DNA of 64,000 nt from Microcoleus sp. AS-A8 (GTDB taxonomy: Bacteria; Cyanobacteriota; Cyanobacteriia; Cyanobacteriales; Coleofasciculaceae). The number at the start of each line of letters is the position of its first letter. Within the stretch, counting starts at the first letter, position 1. The translations under genes and the position numbers were made by a program. The notes below the pieces were generated by a model, which saw only the letters and a program-made list of their open reading frames with translations, was not told the DNA's origin and did not search any database. The stretch is taken from assembly GCA_039962225.1 (NCBI GenBank), contig JAMPKV010000001.1, positions 496,001 to 560,000 on the forward strand, read 5' to 3'. Shown here piece by piece: positions 1 to 9,645 of the stretch.

Positions 1-1
1 A

Positions 2-583
2 CTATTCGAGCAAGCACAGCAACTAGAGAAGCGAGGAACGGCAGAACAGAGGCAACAGGCACTTGCCAAATACGAAGAAGCACTCAAAATCTGGCAGCAA
101 TTGGCGGTTAATGAAGCACCTCCGTATGTGGCTGGCACTTTTGAAGCTACGACTCTTCTCAGCATGGGCACGATCTACTATGTCCAGAACGAGCTTCAGA
201 AGGCGCTGGATTATTTGGAACGGGGGCTATCTGTCAGTCGCAAGTTGAAAAACCACCTTCAGGAATCGCTCGCTCGCACCTCTGCCGATAATTCTGGCTC
301 CAACTCAGACGGCAAACAAAAACTGCTCGACTCGTATAAGCAAGCACTTGTAACCACCAACGTTGGGGAAGCTATCCTGCTCAATTCCCTCGGCAATACT
401 TACTCCCGCTTGGGCGAAACGCAAAAAGCGCTCGAATCTTACAACCAAGCCCTGTCGCTGTTTCGAGCAGAGAAACGACCTTTGAATGAAGCTCTTACAC
501 TGAGCAACATCGGTAATCTCTACCTTAATTCGGGCAAGTCTCAAGAGGCACTCGATTCCTACAATCAAGCACTGGAGATCTAA
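2..583 (+). pseudogene. TPR-CHAT protein, N-terminal part (5' end outside window)
   Basis: The reading frame is open from the left edge and encodes tetratricopeptide repeats of about 40 residues, with recurring ALxxYxQAL signatures. It ends at a TAA (581-583), but the same frame continues straight on with RAEKDTAAQ and further repeats into the downstream reading frame that ends at 3607. The stop falls where a neighbouring repeat reads DIQRR (here EI*RAE), so a CAA to TAA change is the simplest explanation. The downstream part has only a TTG (650) as an early start and no visible ribosome binding site. I read the two pieces as one gene broken by a nonsense codon. A sequencing error or stop readthrough cannot be excluded. 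Confidence 0.75.
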
Positions 584-649
584 CGTGCCGAGAAGGATAC
601 CGCCGCACAAGCCCAGACACTCCAGGCTATCGGCTTAATCTACGATAAC

Positions 650-3607
650 TTGGGCGAATCGCAACAGGCGCTTGCTGCTTACGAACAAGCATTGAAAATC
701 CAACAGGAAAGGCAGGATTTGGCTGGGCAAGCGAATATTCTCAACAGCATTGGCTCGCTCTACTTCTCGTTGGGTCAGTATCAGGAGGCGCTTGACTCTT
801 TTAACCAAGCGCTGGAACTCCAACAAGCAGCACAGGAAAATCTATCTGGAACAGAATCAGCCTTAAACCTTTCTCAGCAAGCTCTGATTCTCATGGGTAT
901 CGCTTCAACCTACACCTTTGGATTTAGCGATTATTCCAAAGCGCTGGACTCTTATAACCAAGCGCGATCGCTTTACCAAAAGGCGGGAAACCAATATGGC
1001 GAAGCGTCGCTTCTCCTCAACATCAGCTCTGTCTACAATCAATTGGGGGAAACGCAGAAAGCCCTCAACGTTTTAAATCAAGGACTCGTGATGTGGCGTG
1101 CCATTCCCGCTCCCGATAGGGAAGCTTTTACCCTCCGGAAAATCGCTGATATCTATCATTCAATGGGTCAGCCTCAGCAGGCGCTCGACGATTACAACCA
1201 AGCCCTAGATATCCAGCGTCGCGTGGACGATCGCACTCAAGAAGCCGTCACCCTCAACAGCATTGCTGAAGTCTACAAGTCCTTAGGGGATTATAAGCTT
1301 AGTATCGATACAAAGACCCAAGCACTAGAGATATTCAAAAGCATTGGCGATCGTACCCACCAAGCTGAAATCCTTGACGAGATTGGCATCCTCTACCAAG
1401 AAGTAAAAGAATATGAGAAGTCGCTGGAGTATCACAACCAAGCGCTGGCTCTGACGAGACAAAACGACGATTTCTCGCGGCAAGGCAGCATACTCGCCTC
1501 TATTGTTAGAGCGTATGAGTCATTGAAGGATTATCCCAAGGCGCTTGATGCCGCTAACCAAATCCTTGCACTGTCGCGCCAACAGAATAGCAGCTTTAGG
1601 GAAGCCATGTACTTCATTATGAGCGGCAGAGTGTATTCAGCATCGGGGGATTATCACAAAGCACTGGAATACACTAATAAGGCAGTGACTGGGTTCCAGA
1701 AGGTAGGGAATCGCCTAGCTGAAGCCAACGCCCTGTACAACCTGGGCAAGATCTACAATTCATTGAAGCAGTACGAAAAAGCGCTCTCAACCTACGATCG
1801 CGATCTAGCACTCAGGCGGATGTTGGGCGATCGCACAGGGGAAGCGCATACACTCTATAACGTAGCGATTACACAACGCGATAAGGGTAATCTCAACGAA
1901 GCCCGTACCCAAATCGAAGCAGCAATCAAAATCGTTGAGGATATACGCACCAGAGTCACCAGCCAACAACTGCGTACTTCCTACTTTGCCTCCGTGCAGA
2001 ATTACTACCAGTTCTACATCGACGTGCTGATGCAGTTGCACAAAAAAGAGCCTTCTATTGGGTACGATGCTCTAGCACTACACGCCTCGGAACGCGCCCG
2101 CGCCCGGAGTCTTTTGGAACTCCTAACCGAGGCTAATGCTGATATTCGGCAAGGAGTCGAGCCAAAGCTCTTAGAACAAGAGCGCACCTTGCTTTCAAAA
2201 CTCGATGCTGTGGAAAAACGCCGAATCGAGCTATTTAACGGACAATGGACTGACAAACAGGTAGAAGCGCTAGAAAAAGAGACGGCAGCACTGCTCACAG
2301 AGTATCGGCAAGTCCAGGAACAAATCCGTCGCACCAGTCCGCGCTATGCCGCACTGGCTCAGCCACAACCGCTTACCCTGGCAGAAATTCAGCAGCAGGT
2401 ACTCGATAACGACACGATGCTGTTGGAATACTCTTTAGGGGAAGAACGCAGCTATCTCTGGGCAGTGACTAAAACAGGCATCACTAGCTACGAATTGCCG
2501 AAACGCGAGGAGATTGAAACTGCTGCCAAGGAATTTTATCAGTTACTCAACAACCGAGACTATCACTTGGGAACGCAGAAAGGGTTTGGGGTTGAAGGGC
2601 ATCCAGGTTCCTCCGTCGATACCAACGAAGCCGCTACCAAGTTGAGTCAGATGCTCATCGCACCTGTGGCTGCACAATTGGGAAACAAGCGCTTACTTAT
2701 TGTTAGTGATGGTGCGTTGCAGTATGTGCCGTTCGGTGCACTGCCAGTACCAGGAACGCTAGGGGTAGGGGCACGACATGTCGTGCCCTTACTGGTTAAT
2801 CACGAAATCATCAACTTGCCCTCAGCCTCAACACTAGCCGTGTTGCGAAAGGAATTGAACGATCGCAAAAGTGCTGCTAAAGCGATCGCAGTTCTTGCCG
2901 ATCCTGTCTTTGGTACAAACGATCCGCGTCTTAAGTCAAGTTCGGGACAGGGTTCTGGTACGCAACCGGAAAACAGTAATATCAACCGCCGAGCCTTGGA
3001 GCGATCGGCTACAACAGCTAATGTTAGCTTTAATCGTTTACCCTTTAGCCGACAGGAAGCTGAGCAGATTTTGGCGCTAGTCCCTACAACGGAGCGAATG
3101 CAGGCGTTTGACTTTGCCGCCAATCGTGCGATCGCAACCAACCCTGAACTGCAAAACTATCGCATTGTTCATTTGGCGACTCACGGCATCCTGAATAGTA
3201 CGCAGCCAGAATTATCAGGAGTCGTGCTGTCGTTGGTGGATGAAAAAGGTACCCTGCAAAATGGTTTTTTACAACTGCGTGATATCTTCAACCTCAACCT
3301 GCCAGCGGAATTAGTTGTCCTGAGTGCTTGTGAAACCGGGCTGGGTAAGGAAGTCAGGGGAGAAGGATTGGTGGGCTTGACAAGAGGCTTTATGTATGCG
3401 GGTACTCCACGAGTGGTGGTGAGTTTGTGGAGTGTGAGCGATCGAGCCACATCGGAGCTGATGGTGAAATTTTACAAAAAAATGCTGCAAGATGGACTGA
3501 AACCAGCAGCCGCTTTGAGGGCAGCACAGATAGAAATGTGGCAACAAAAGCAATGGCAAGCCCCGTATTACTGGGCAGCTTTTACACTACAGGGCGAGTG
3601 GAGATAA
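650..3607 (+). CDS. TPR-CHAT domain protein (caspase-like protease), C-terminal part
   Basis: The first half (to about residue 440, counting from the TTG at 650) is a run of TPR units. A coiled segment follows, and then a CHAT domain of the caspase/separase clan. The catalytic dyad is visible: His845 in HLATHG and Cys894 in LSACETGLG, followed by the usual RGFMYAGTPRVVVSLW strand and helix. CHAT proteases cleave protein targets, and TPR arms usually bind the partner or sense a signal. In the intact frame this would be the C-terminal three quarters of a longer protein that begins before the window. The frame upstream is interrupted by TAA at 581-583. The TTG is only the earliest possible restart and may not be used. 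The protease domain itself looks intact, so the disruption may be recent. Confidence 0.8.
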   Translation: MGESQQALAAYEQALKIQQERQDLAGQANILNSIGSLYFSLGQYQEALDSFNQALELQQAAQENLSGTESALNLSQQALILMGIASTYTFGFSDYSKALDSYNQARSLYQKAGNQYGEASLLLNISSVYNQLGETQKALNVLNQGLVMWRAIPAPDREAFTLRKIADIYHSMGQPQQALDDYNQALDIQRRVDDRTQEAVTLNSIAEVYKSLGDYKLSIDTKTQALEIFKSIGDRTHQAEILDEIGILYQEVKEYEKSLEYHNQALALTRQNDDFSRQGSILASIVRAYESLKDYPKALDAANQILALSRQQNSSFREAMYFIMSGRVYSASGDYHKALEYTNKAVTGFQKVGNRLAEANALYNLGKIYNSLKQYEKALSTYDRDLALRRMLGDRTGEAHTLYNVAITQRDKGNLNEARTQIEAAIKIVEDIRTRVTSQQLRTSYFASVQNYYQFYIDVLMQLHKKEPSIGYDALALHASERARARSLLELLTEANADIRQGVEPKLLEQERTLLSKLDAVEKRRIELFNGQWTDKQVEALEKETAALLTEYRQVQEQIRRTSPRYAALAQPQPLTLAEIQQQVLDNDTMLLEYSLGEERSYLWAVTKTGITSYELPKREEIETAAKEFYQLLNNRDYHLGTQKGFGVEGHPGSSVDTNEAATKLSQMLIAPVAAQLGNKRLLIVSDGALQYVPFGALPVPGTLGVGARHVVPLLVNHEIINLPSASTLAVLRKELNDRKSAAKAIAVLADPVFGTNDPRLKSSSGQGSGTQPENSNINRRALERSATTANVSFNRLPFSRQEAEQILALVPTTERMQAFDFAANRAIATNPELQNYRIVHLATHGILNSTQPELSGVVLSLVDEKGTLQNGFLQLRDIFNLNLPAELVVLSACETGLGKEVRGEGLVGLTRGFMYAGTPRVVVSLWSVSDRATSELMVKFYKKMLQDGLKPAAALRAAQIEMWQQKQWQAPYYWAAFTLQGEWR

Positions 3608-3883
3608 GACATACTACTGCTGGTACGGCTTCAGTTGACCGCCATTAATGGGTTTAAAGCTCCTCCTATAAGCTCCGGCTTCTTCTAGTCAGTTTAGAAT
3701 CTGGCTTGAACTCACATCTTGGCACCTGGAAATTTGAATATATATTCCGTTTAAACCTTAAAATTGGAATCATTCAATGAAATGATCGACTTCAGCTCAT
3801 ACGCGGATCGAGAAACCTTATCCCTTGCTCTGCCAACACCTCAATGATCTGAGTCTGGAAAACCTAATTCCTAAAGCGAAATC

Positions 3884-4780
3884 ATGACTGATTGCATTGA
3901 ACACGTCATTGAGCCACATATTCAAGATCTGGGCGGATTTCAAGCCCGTCGCCTTCTTCCCTCAGATGTTGTGACACTGGTAGGCCCGTTCATCTTTTTC
4001 GATCATCTCGGACCTGCGGTATTTCCACCAGGCAAGGGCGTTGATGTCAGACCCCATCCCCATATCAACCTGGCAACAGTTACCTACCTGTTTGAGGGAG
4101 TTTTGTTGCATCGCGATAGTGTGGGCAGTGTTCAGGAAATACATCCGGGTGCCGTGAACTGGATGACGGCAGGGCGAGGAATTGTTCACTCAGAACGGAC
4201 ACCTGAGCATGTGCGGACTCAAGAAGCCACCCTGCACGGAATCCAAACTTGGATAGCACTTCCTGATGAACATGAGGAAACAGACCCCTGGTTCCGGCAT
4301 CATCCGGCAACTGATCTGCCGACTTGGGAAGATGCAGGAGTTTCATTTACACTGATTGCGGGAGAAGCGTATGGTCGTACTTCTCCAGTACAAACGTTTT
4401 CTCCCATGATTTATTTAGATGTGCAACTGTCTGCCGGAGCGCAGTTTACCTTACCAAGCAATTACACTGAGCAAGCGGTTTACAGCGTAACTGAAGGATT
4501 GCTTGTTAATGGTGTCCCTCTGGAGCAACATCGGTTAGCAGTTCTGACTCCAGGTACATCGATAGATATCTCTTGCGAACGCAATGCTCGCTGTATTGTG
4601 GTTGGAGGTGAATCTGTAGGTAAGCGCCATAAGTGGTGGAATTTGGTCTCCAGCCGCCTCGATCGCATTGAGCAAGCGAAGCAGGATTGGAGAGAGGGAC
4701 GGTTTGAGCAGGTTCCTGATGAAACAGAATTCATTCCATTACCAGAAGAATCGAATCCCAAAGAAGGACAACCGCTATAG
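3884..4780 (+). CDS. Pirin family protein
   Basis: A bicupin of the pirin family, 298 residues. The metal ligands of the N-terminal cupin are present: His58 and His60 in RPHPHIN, His102 and Glu104 in GIVHSER, matching His56/His58/His101/Glu103 of human pirin. The stretch NWMTAGRGIVHSER is the family signature, and the C-terminal cupin is present. Bacterial pirins bind iron; some act as quercetin dioxygenases or modulate metabolic enzymes. The substrate here is not predictable. The gene stands alone, 276 bp after the CHAT gene and convergent with the histidine kinase. Confidence 0.9.
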   Translation: MTDCIEHVIEPHIQDLGGFQARRLLPSDVVTLVGPFIFFDHLGPAVFPPGKGVDVRPHPHINLATVTYLFEGVLLHRDSVGSVQEIHPGAVNWMTAGRGIVHSERTPEHVRTQEATLHGIQTWIALPDEHEETDPWFRHHPATDLPTWEDAGVSFTLIAGEAYGRTSPVQTFSPMIYLDVQLSAGAQFTLPSNYTEQAVYSVTEGLLVNGVPLEQHRLAVLTPGTSIDISCERNARCIVVGGESVGKRHKWWNLVSSRLDRIEQAKQDWREGRFEQVPDETEFIPLPEESNPKEGQPL

Positions 4781-4921
4781 GTATAGGAGTATCCTTCCTA
4801 CGGCTTGTGAGTTGTGAGAGAACCGAGGTTTATTTTTGTTCAGCTTCAACTGTGATCTGGCACCTGACCAGACAAAGCTCAAAGCTCAAAACCGTGGTGT
4901 TGTAACCAGGGTTGAAGTTGT

Positions 4922-7561
4922 TCAAAATTCTCGAATAATACCAGAACTAAAACTTGAGGAAATGGGAATAACCTCGTTGATCGTTTTTAATAAGTCGGTT
5001 GTTGTGTAGGGCTTCGCCAAAAAAGCTTGAGCGCCAGAGCTCGTGGATTGAGTCAGTCGAGTGCTGGATATAAGGCCACTAACCGCAATAATCTTGACCT
5101 GAGAATTGATTTTCTTCAAGGTGCGGATTGTCGTTGCTCCATCCATCAAGGGCATCATCATATCAACCAACACTAGGCTAATTTCATGCTGATGTTGGGC
5201 GTATAACGAGATCGCATCAATTCCATCATTTGCTGTAAGTACCCGATAGTTGTAAGTTTCCAACGAAGTTTTAGTCGTTTCACGAATCGCCGCTTCGTCA
5301 TCCACCACTAAAATTAATTCCCCCTGTCCTTGTGAGAATTCACTATCTGAAATTTGGGGAATTTGGGTTGCCTCGCTTGCAGGTAAGTAAACAGAAATTT
5401 GTGTTCCTTCGTCTACCTTACTTGTCACCTCCAAAAATCCACCGTGGCTTTTCACAATAGACAGTACAGTTGAAAGTCCTAATCCCGTGCCTTTACCTAG
5501 CTCTTTTGTGGTGAAAAATGGCTCAAAGATTCGCTCCATAACTTCAGGAGGCATACCGATTCCCGTATCTTTAACGGTGAACACCACATAAGCTCCCACA
5601 TGAGCATCAAGATTCATTCGCGCATAACTTTCATCGATGACAATATTGCCAGCACTTACACTCAAAGTGCCGCCTCTTGGCATAGCATCACGAGCATTAA
5701 CACACAGATTAATTAAAACCTGATGTAGCTGTGTCGCATCTCCAGAAACTATCCATAGATCTTGCGAAATATCTGTATTAATTTCAAGGGATTTAGGAAA
5801 TGTCTCGTTGACAATTTGCCGAATTTCTGAAATTAAATGTTTCAGTTGAATAGCTGTCCGCTGACCTTCGACACCCCGAGCAAATGATAAAACTTGCTTG
5901 ACCAAAGCCGCCCCACGTTTAGCACTACTTTCAATAGTCTTTAGCAGCTCTGGCTTCTTTTTCTCCGAGAGTTGGGTCTGTGAAAGCAGTTGAGCCGACA
6001 TCAGAATGGGTGCCAGCACATTGTTTAAGTCATGGGCGATGCCGCTAGCAAGAGTACCGATACTATCTAATCGTTGAGTACGAAGAAACTGGGCTTCAAG
6101 TTGTTTTCTTTCGGTAATATCAGTATTAACAACTAAGAAGGCTTTGGGTTTATCCTCCTCATCGTACATCAGCGTCCAGCGACTTTCGACAAGGATTTTT
6201 TTGCCATCTTTCCTAACTTGATGCAACTCACTCTGCCAATTGCCTTTCATCGCAACGGTTGAAAGAACGGCTGCCAGTTGAGGCGTTTTTTCTTCGTTCA
6301 ACAGAGGTTGAGCCTTCTTGCCAAAGGCTTCTTCTGCCTGCCAGCCGTATAATCGACTCGCTCCTTGGTTCCAAAATAAGATTTGGTCTTGTAAATCTCG
6401 CACCAGAATAGCGTCGGTTGTGATGTCGAGCAGAGCCGCTTGGAAACGAATTTTCTCTTCAGCCTGTTTGCGTTCGGTGATATCAGTCTGAATACCAATA
6501 AAGTAAAGTAAATCGCCTTGCTCTGAGAAGACGGGCGAGATTTTCAACTCGTTCCAGAAAGGCTGACCATTTTTACGATAGTTCAGCAGCGTCGCTTTCA
6601 CTTCTTGTCGTTGGGCGATCGCATTACGAATCGATCTCAGGGCTTCTGAGTCAGTCTCTGCACCCTGCAAGAAACGACAGTTGCGACCAAAAATCTCTTC
6701 GGGTTGATAGCCGGTAATCCGCGAAAAAGCTGGGTTTGAGTAAATAATCGGGTTGCCAGGTTGGTTTGGATCGGTGATCAAAACCCCATCAGAGACGGAG
6801 GCGATCGCACGGGCAAGTCGCAGATTCTCTACTGCTGCCTTCCGCAACTCCTGTTGATGATGCTGTCGCAGAGCGTTGGCTGCCAACTGTTCCGCCCAAC
6901 TACGTTGTTCTAGCTTGGCTCTTTCCCAGTAGTTTTTGAAGAAGTCAGCCAAACCTGGCTCTTCTTTAACCAAAGCATCAAAATGAGCGATCGCTCGCTT
7001 GTCAGCTAAATAACTTACTTCCGGATGGGCTTCCATCCACATATGACAGCTTTTTACGTAAGCGATAAACGTCACTAAATGCTGGTAGTTTACACAACCC
7101 AACAGACGCCGCAACTCCCTACGGCAATGTTCAGCTTGGTCTCGTTCCTGGGCAATAAAAATTGAGCAATACAGTAAACTATTTTCTAGTGTTGAGTTCT
7201 CCTGTGGCCATAGTGTTAGGCCATTTAGCTGCGTCGCTAGCAAACTCAGGTGTTTATCAATATCTATTTGACTTGGGAGAGGCGATTCAAGTAGCTCCAA
7301 CACCTCCCGTGCCTGCATTCCTAAGGAATACAAGGAACAACTGTGACAAATCATGCAATAAGGAACAACACAGAAGCGCGAGAGGTAAGCAGAAAGCTTT
7401 TCCTTAAATAGATCGGGTAGCGGATTATTGAGATAGGCATACATTGTCTGATGCCATAAATTTTCTAGCACCTGTGGAGTCTGTAGTGCCGGACTAAAGA
7501 AGGGTGGAAAAAAGCCCAGCTTTTCCGCAATTTCTGCCTTGATCTGTTCGCTTGTTCGCAT
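4922..7561 (-). CDS. AhpD-like/LOV/PAS hybrid histidine kinase with receiver domain
   Basis: 879 residues. Residues 1-180 look like an AhpD/carboxymuconolactone decarboxylase-type helical domain with a CxxC-His (Cys69, Cys72, His73). Residues about 247-362 are a full LOV domain: GRNCRFLQG with the flavin-adduct Cys295, NYRKNGQPFWN, and YFIGIQTD with the flavin-contacting Gln. A second PAS follows (about 370-485), then HisKA with phospho-acceptor His510 (GIAHDLNN), HATPase_c with N box (NLCVNARDAM), G1 (DTGIGM) and G2 (GKGTGLGLS), and a C-terminal receiver with Asp800 (VLVDMMMP). It should be a cytosolic blue-light-sensing hybrid kinase, with no membrane segment seen. The CxxC domain suggests an additional redox input (inference). 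No cognate output regulator lies next to it. Confidence 0.92.
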   Translation of the reverse strand: MRTSEQIKAEIAEKLGFFPPFFSPALQTPQVLENLWHQTMYAYLNNPLPDLFKEKLSAYLSRFCVVPYCMICHSCSLYSLGMQAREVLELLESPLPSQIDIDKHLSLLATQLNGLTLWPQENSTLENSLLYCSIFIAQERDQAEHCRRELRRLLGCVNYQHLVTFIAYVKSCHMWMEAHPEVSYLADKRAIAHFDALVKEEPGLADFFKNYWERAKLEQRSWAEQLAANALRQHHQQELRKAAVENLRLARAIASVSDGVLITDPNQPGNPIIYSNPAFSRITGYQPEEIFGRNCRFLQGAETDSEALRSIRNAIAQRQEVKATLLNYRKNGQPFWNELKISPVFSEQGDLLYFIGIQTDITERKQAEEKIRFQAALLDITTDAILVRDLQDQILFWNQGASRLYGWQAEEAFGKKAQPLLNEEKTPQLAAVLSTVAMKGNWQSELHQVRKDGKKILVESRWTLMYDEEDKPKAFLVVNTDITERKQLEAQFLRTQRLDSIGTLASGIAHDLNNVLAPILMSAQLLSQTQLSEKKKPELLKTIESSAKRGAALVKQVLSFARGVEGQRTAIQLKHLISEIRQIVNETFPKSLEINTDISQDLWIVSGDATQLHQVLINLCVNARDAMPRGGTLSVSAGNIVIDESYARMNLDAHVGAYVVFTVKDTGIGMPPEVMERIFEPFFTTKELGKGTGLGLSTVLSIVKSHGGFLEVTSKVDEGTQISVYLPASEATQIPQISDSEFSQGQGELILVVDDEAAIRETTKTSLETYNYRVLTANDGIDAISLYAQHQHEISLVLVDMMMPLMDGATTIRTLKKINSQVKIIAVSGLISSTRLTQSTSSGAQAFLAKPYTTTDLLKTINEVIPISSSFSSGIIREF

Positions 7562-8175
7562 AAATAACGTATTTGTACTGTTGTCTTAATGTCAACAGCG
7601 AGTACCAATTCCCGATTCTCAATAACTGTTAGGCTCAATCGTCGCTAAGTATCGCTAGCGCAGGGAGAGGCTGAATTTTCGTTGAACTTGCCTGGTGCTT
7701 TCGTGTTAACCGAGCAATAAGTTGGCAGTTTCAAGCAAGGGAGTACATCTACATTTGTAACTCGCTCAGCTCTGAGTCCAAAGTATTTGAAATTACAACA
7801 CAACCTGCTCGAAAGCACTGAAGAATTTTCCTTTACCCTTTTATGTGTACCCATATCTACTACTTTAGACGTAAATTCTCAGGATGTGTGAAGTTTTTTC
7901 CGCTCTGAGGGGGTCAATCGTCCCATCTCTTGAGTTCGGTTTATGATTTGGGAGAGTTGCAATCTTCCATTGAAAGATACAATGATTTAAAATGTTACAA
8001 GCTTCAGATTTCAGCTTGATTTTGTGGGAAAATTAGACTCCTAGATTGTAAAATTTCCTAACTTCTAATCCCTATTTTATAAATAGCCGTCTTTTACTAC
8101 TGTAGGGATTCAGTTTAGGGTTGAGGACTAATAGAGAAAATACTCAGTGACTTCCTCTAAACGGCACCAGAAAAG
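7562..8175. other. Intergenic region, 614 bp, no gene seen
   Basis: This region separates the divergent kinase and xylulokinase genes and should hold both promoters. A 69-codon minus-strand frame (7645-7854) shows no recognisable protein features. A weak hairpin (CAAGCT 7998-8003 with AGCTTG 8013-8018, then ATTTT) is the only structure noted. No RNA gene was recognised. Confidence 0.5.
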
Positions 8176-9642
8176 ATGCTACTAGGTATTGATTTAGGTA
8201 CCGGCTCTGCTAAAGCCTTGCTTTTGGATATAGATGGAACTGTAATTAATGAGGCATCGAGTTCTTATCCTGTCCAAGCACCGCATCCTGGATGGGCTGA
8301 GAGTAATCCCGTAGACTGGTGGTTAGCTGTTGCTGTAGCTGCCCGCAAGGTCGTAGAAGATCGAGAGCATCAAGTCAGAGCGATCGCACTTTCCGGACAG
8401 ATGCATGGTGTCGTTTTGACGGATAGTTTGGGGAAACCGCTGCATTCGGCTATCCTCTGGGCAGATACTCGCTCAACGCAGATGCTGGAAGGTTATCACT
8501 CCCTTGATGTCAGTATCCGCAAGCGTTTGGGTAATCCCATTACAGTAGGAATGGCGGGTACAACTTTATTATGGCTGCGAGAACACCAGCCTCATATCTA
8601 TGCAGAAGCGCGCTGGGTACTTCAGCCTAAAGATTGGTTGCGTTTACAACTAACCGGAGAAGTTGCCACAGAACCATCCGACGCTTCTGGTACCTTACTT
8701 TATGATGTCGTCTCAGATGATTGGGCTTGGGAAGCATTAGATGCGCTCAATCTACGGAATGATTGGCTACCAACTATTGTGCCATCAAGTGCGATCGCAG
8801 GTTTTTTGACAGCGACGGCTTCAGAACATCTTGGCTTACCCGTTAGTGTACCTGTAATCGCAGGTGCGGCGGATACGGCAGCAGCAGCGCTGGGCAATGG
8901 ATTGGTAGAGCCTGGATTAGTACAGTTAACCATTGGTACGGCGGCTCAAATTATCACAATTCGCTCTCAACCTGTTCTCGATCCCCTGGGTTGTACCCAT
9001 CTTTATCGGGCAGCCTTGCCGAACCAGTGGTACACTTTGGCAGCTATGCAAAATGCGGGGTTAGCGCTGGAGTGGGTACGAACTATTCTGGGCTTGAGTT
9101 GGCAGCAAGTCTATCAAGACGCGTTTACCATTCCCCCAGGATGTGAAGGATTGACCTTTTTGCCCTACCTTACAGGAGAACGAACACCCCACCTCGATCC
9201 TCATGTACGAGGTGCCTGGGTGGGATTGGGACTACATCATACCAGGGCGCATCTCATGCGTGCCGCATTGGAGGGGGTAGCGTTTTCCTTAAAGCAAGGA
9301 ATGGAAGCCCTTGCGGCAACCAGTGTAACTGTGACAGAACTGCGCTTGGCAGGTGGGGGAACGTTAGAGAGGGATTGGCAACAGTTACTCGCTGATGTGT
9401 TGAGAGTTCCCCTGTACACCACGACGGTTGTAGCCGCTTCGGCACGAGGTGCTGCTTTACTGGCGGGGATTGGAATTGGGGTATATAAGGATGCGAAGGC
9501 AACAGTTAATTTAACACCGACGCCAACGCTGGCGGCAACTCCTAACTCAGATGAGTCAGCATTTTTAGAGGCTTGGAGGCGATATCAAAACCTATATCCG
9601 CAGCTCAAAAATAAGATTCACGAGTCCAGAGAGAACCGCTAA
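8176..9642 (+). CDS. xylB: Xylulokinase (FGGY carbohydrate kinase)
   Basis: 488 residues, the usual xylulokinase length. The N-terminal phosphate loop GIDLGTGSAKALLLD, the substrate-site SGQMHGVV and WADTRS motifs, and the catalytic base Asp233 in AGAADTAAAALG (same number as in E. coli XylB) are all present. The C-terminal ATPase lobe has AGGGTLERDWQQLLADV. It would phosphorylate D-xylulose to xylulose 5-phosphate, feeding the pentose phosphate pathway. It converges with a ROK kinase with 3 bp between stop codons. No xylose isomerase or sugar transporter is nearby, so in a cyanobacterium it may serve scavenging of free xylulose. Another FGGY sugar is possible but less likely. Confidence 0.9.
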   Translation: MLLGIDLGTGSAKALLLDIDGTVINEASSSYPVQAPHPGWAESNPVDWWLAVAVAARKVVEDREHQVRAIALSGQMHGVVLTDSLGKPLHSAILWADTRSTQMLEGYHSLDVSIRKRLGNPITVGMAGTTLLWLREHQPHIYAEARWVLQPKDWLRLQLTGEVATEPSDASGTLLYDVVSDDWAWEALDALNLRNDWLPTIVPSSAIAGFLTATASEHLGLPVSVPVIAGAADTAAAALGNGLVEPGLVQLTIGTAAQIITIRSQPVLDPLGCTHLYRAALPNQWYTLAAMQNAGLALEWVRTILGLSWQQVYQDAFTIPPGCEGLTFLPYLTGERTPHLDPHVRGAWVGLGLHHTRAHLMRAALEGVAFSLKQGMEALAATSVTVTELRLAGGGTLERDWQQLLADVLRVPLYTTTVVAASARGAALLAGIGIGVYKDAKATVNLTPTPTLAATPNSDESAFLEAWRRYQNLYPQLKNKIHESRENR

Positions 9643-9645
9643 CTA

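Noticed and set aside
7645-7854. 69-codon minus-strand frame between the kinase and xylB genes
   Set aside because: No domain, no ribosome binding site and irregular composition.
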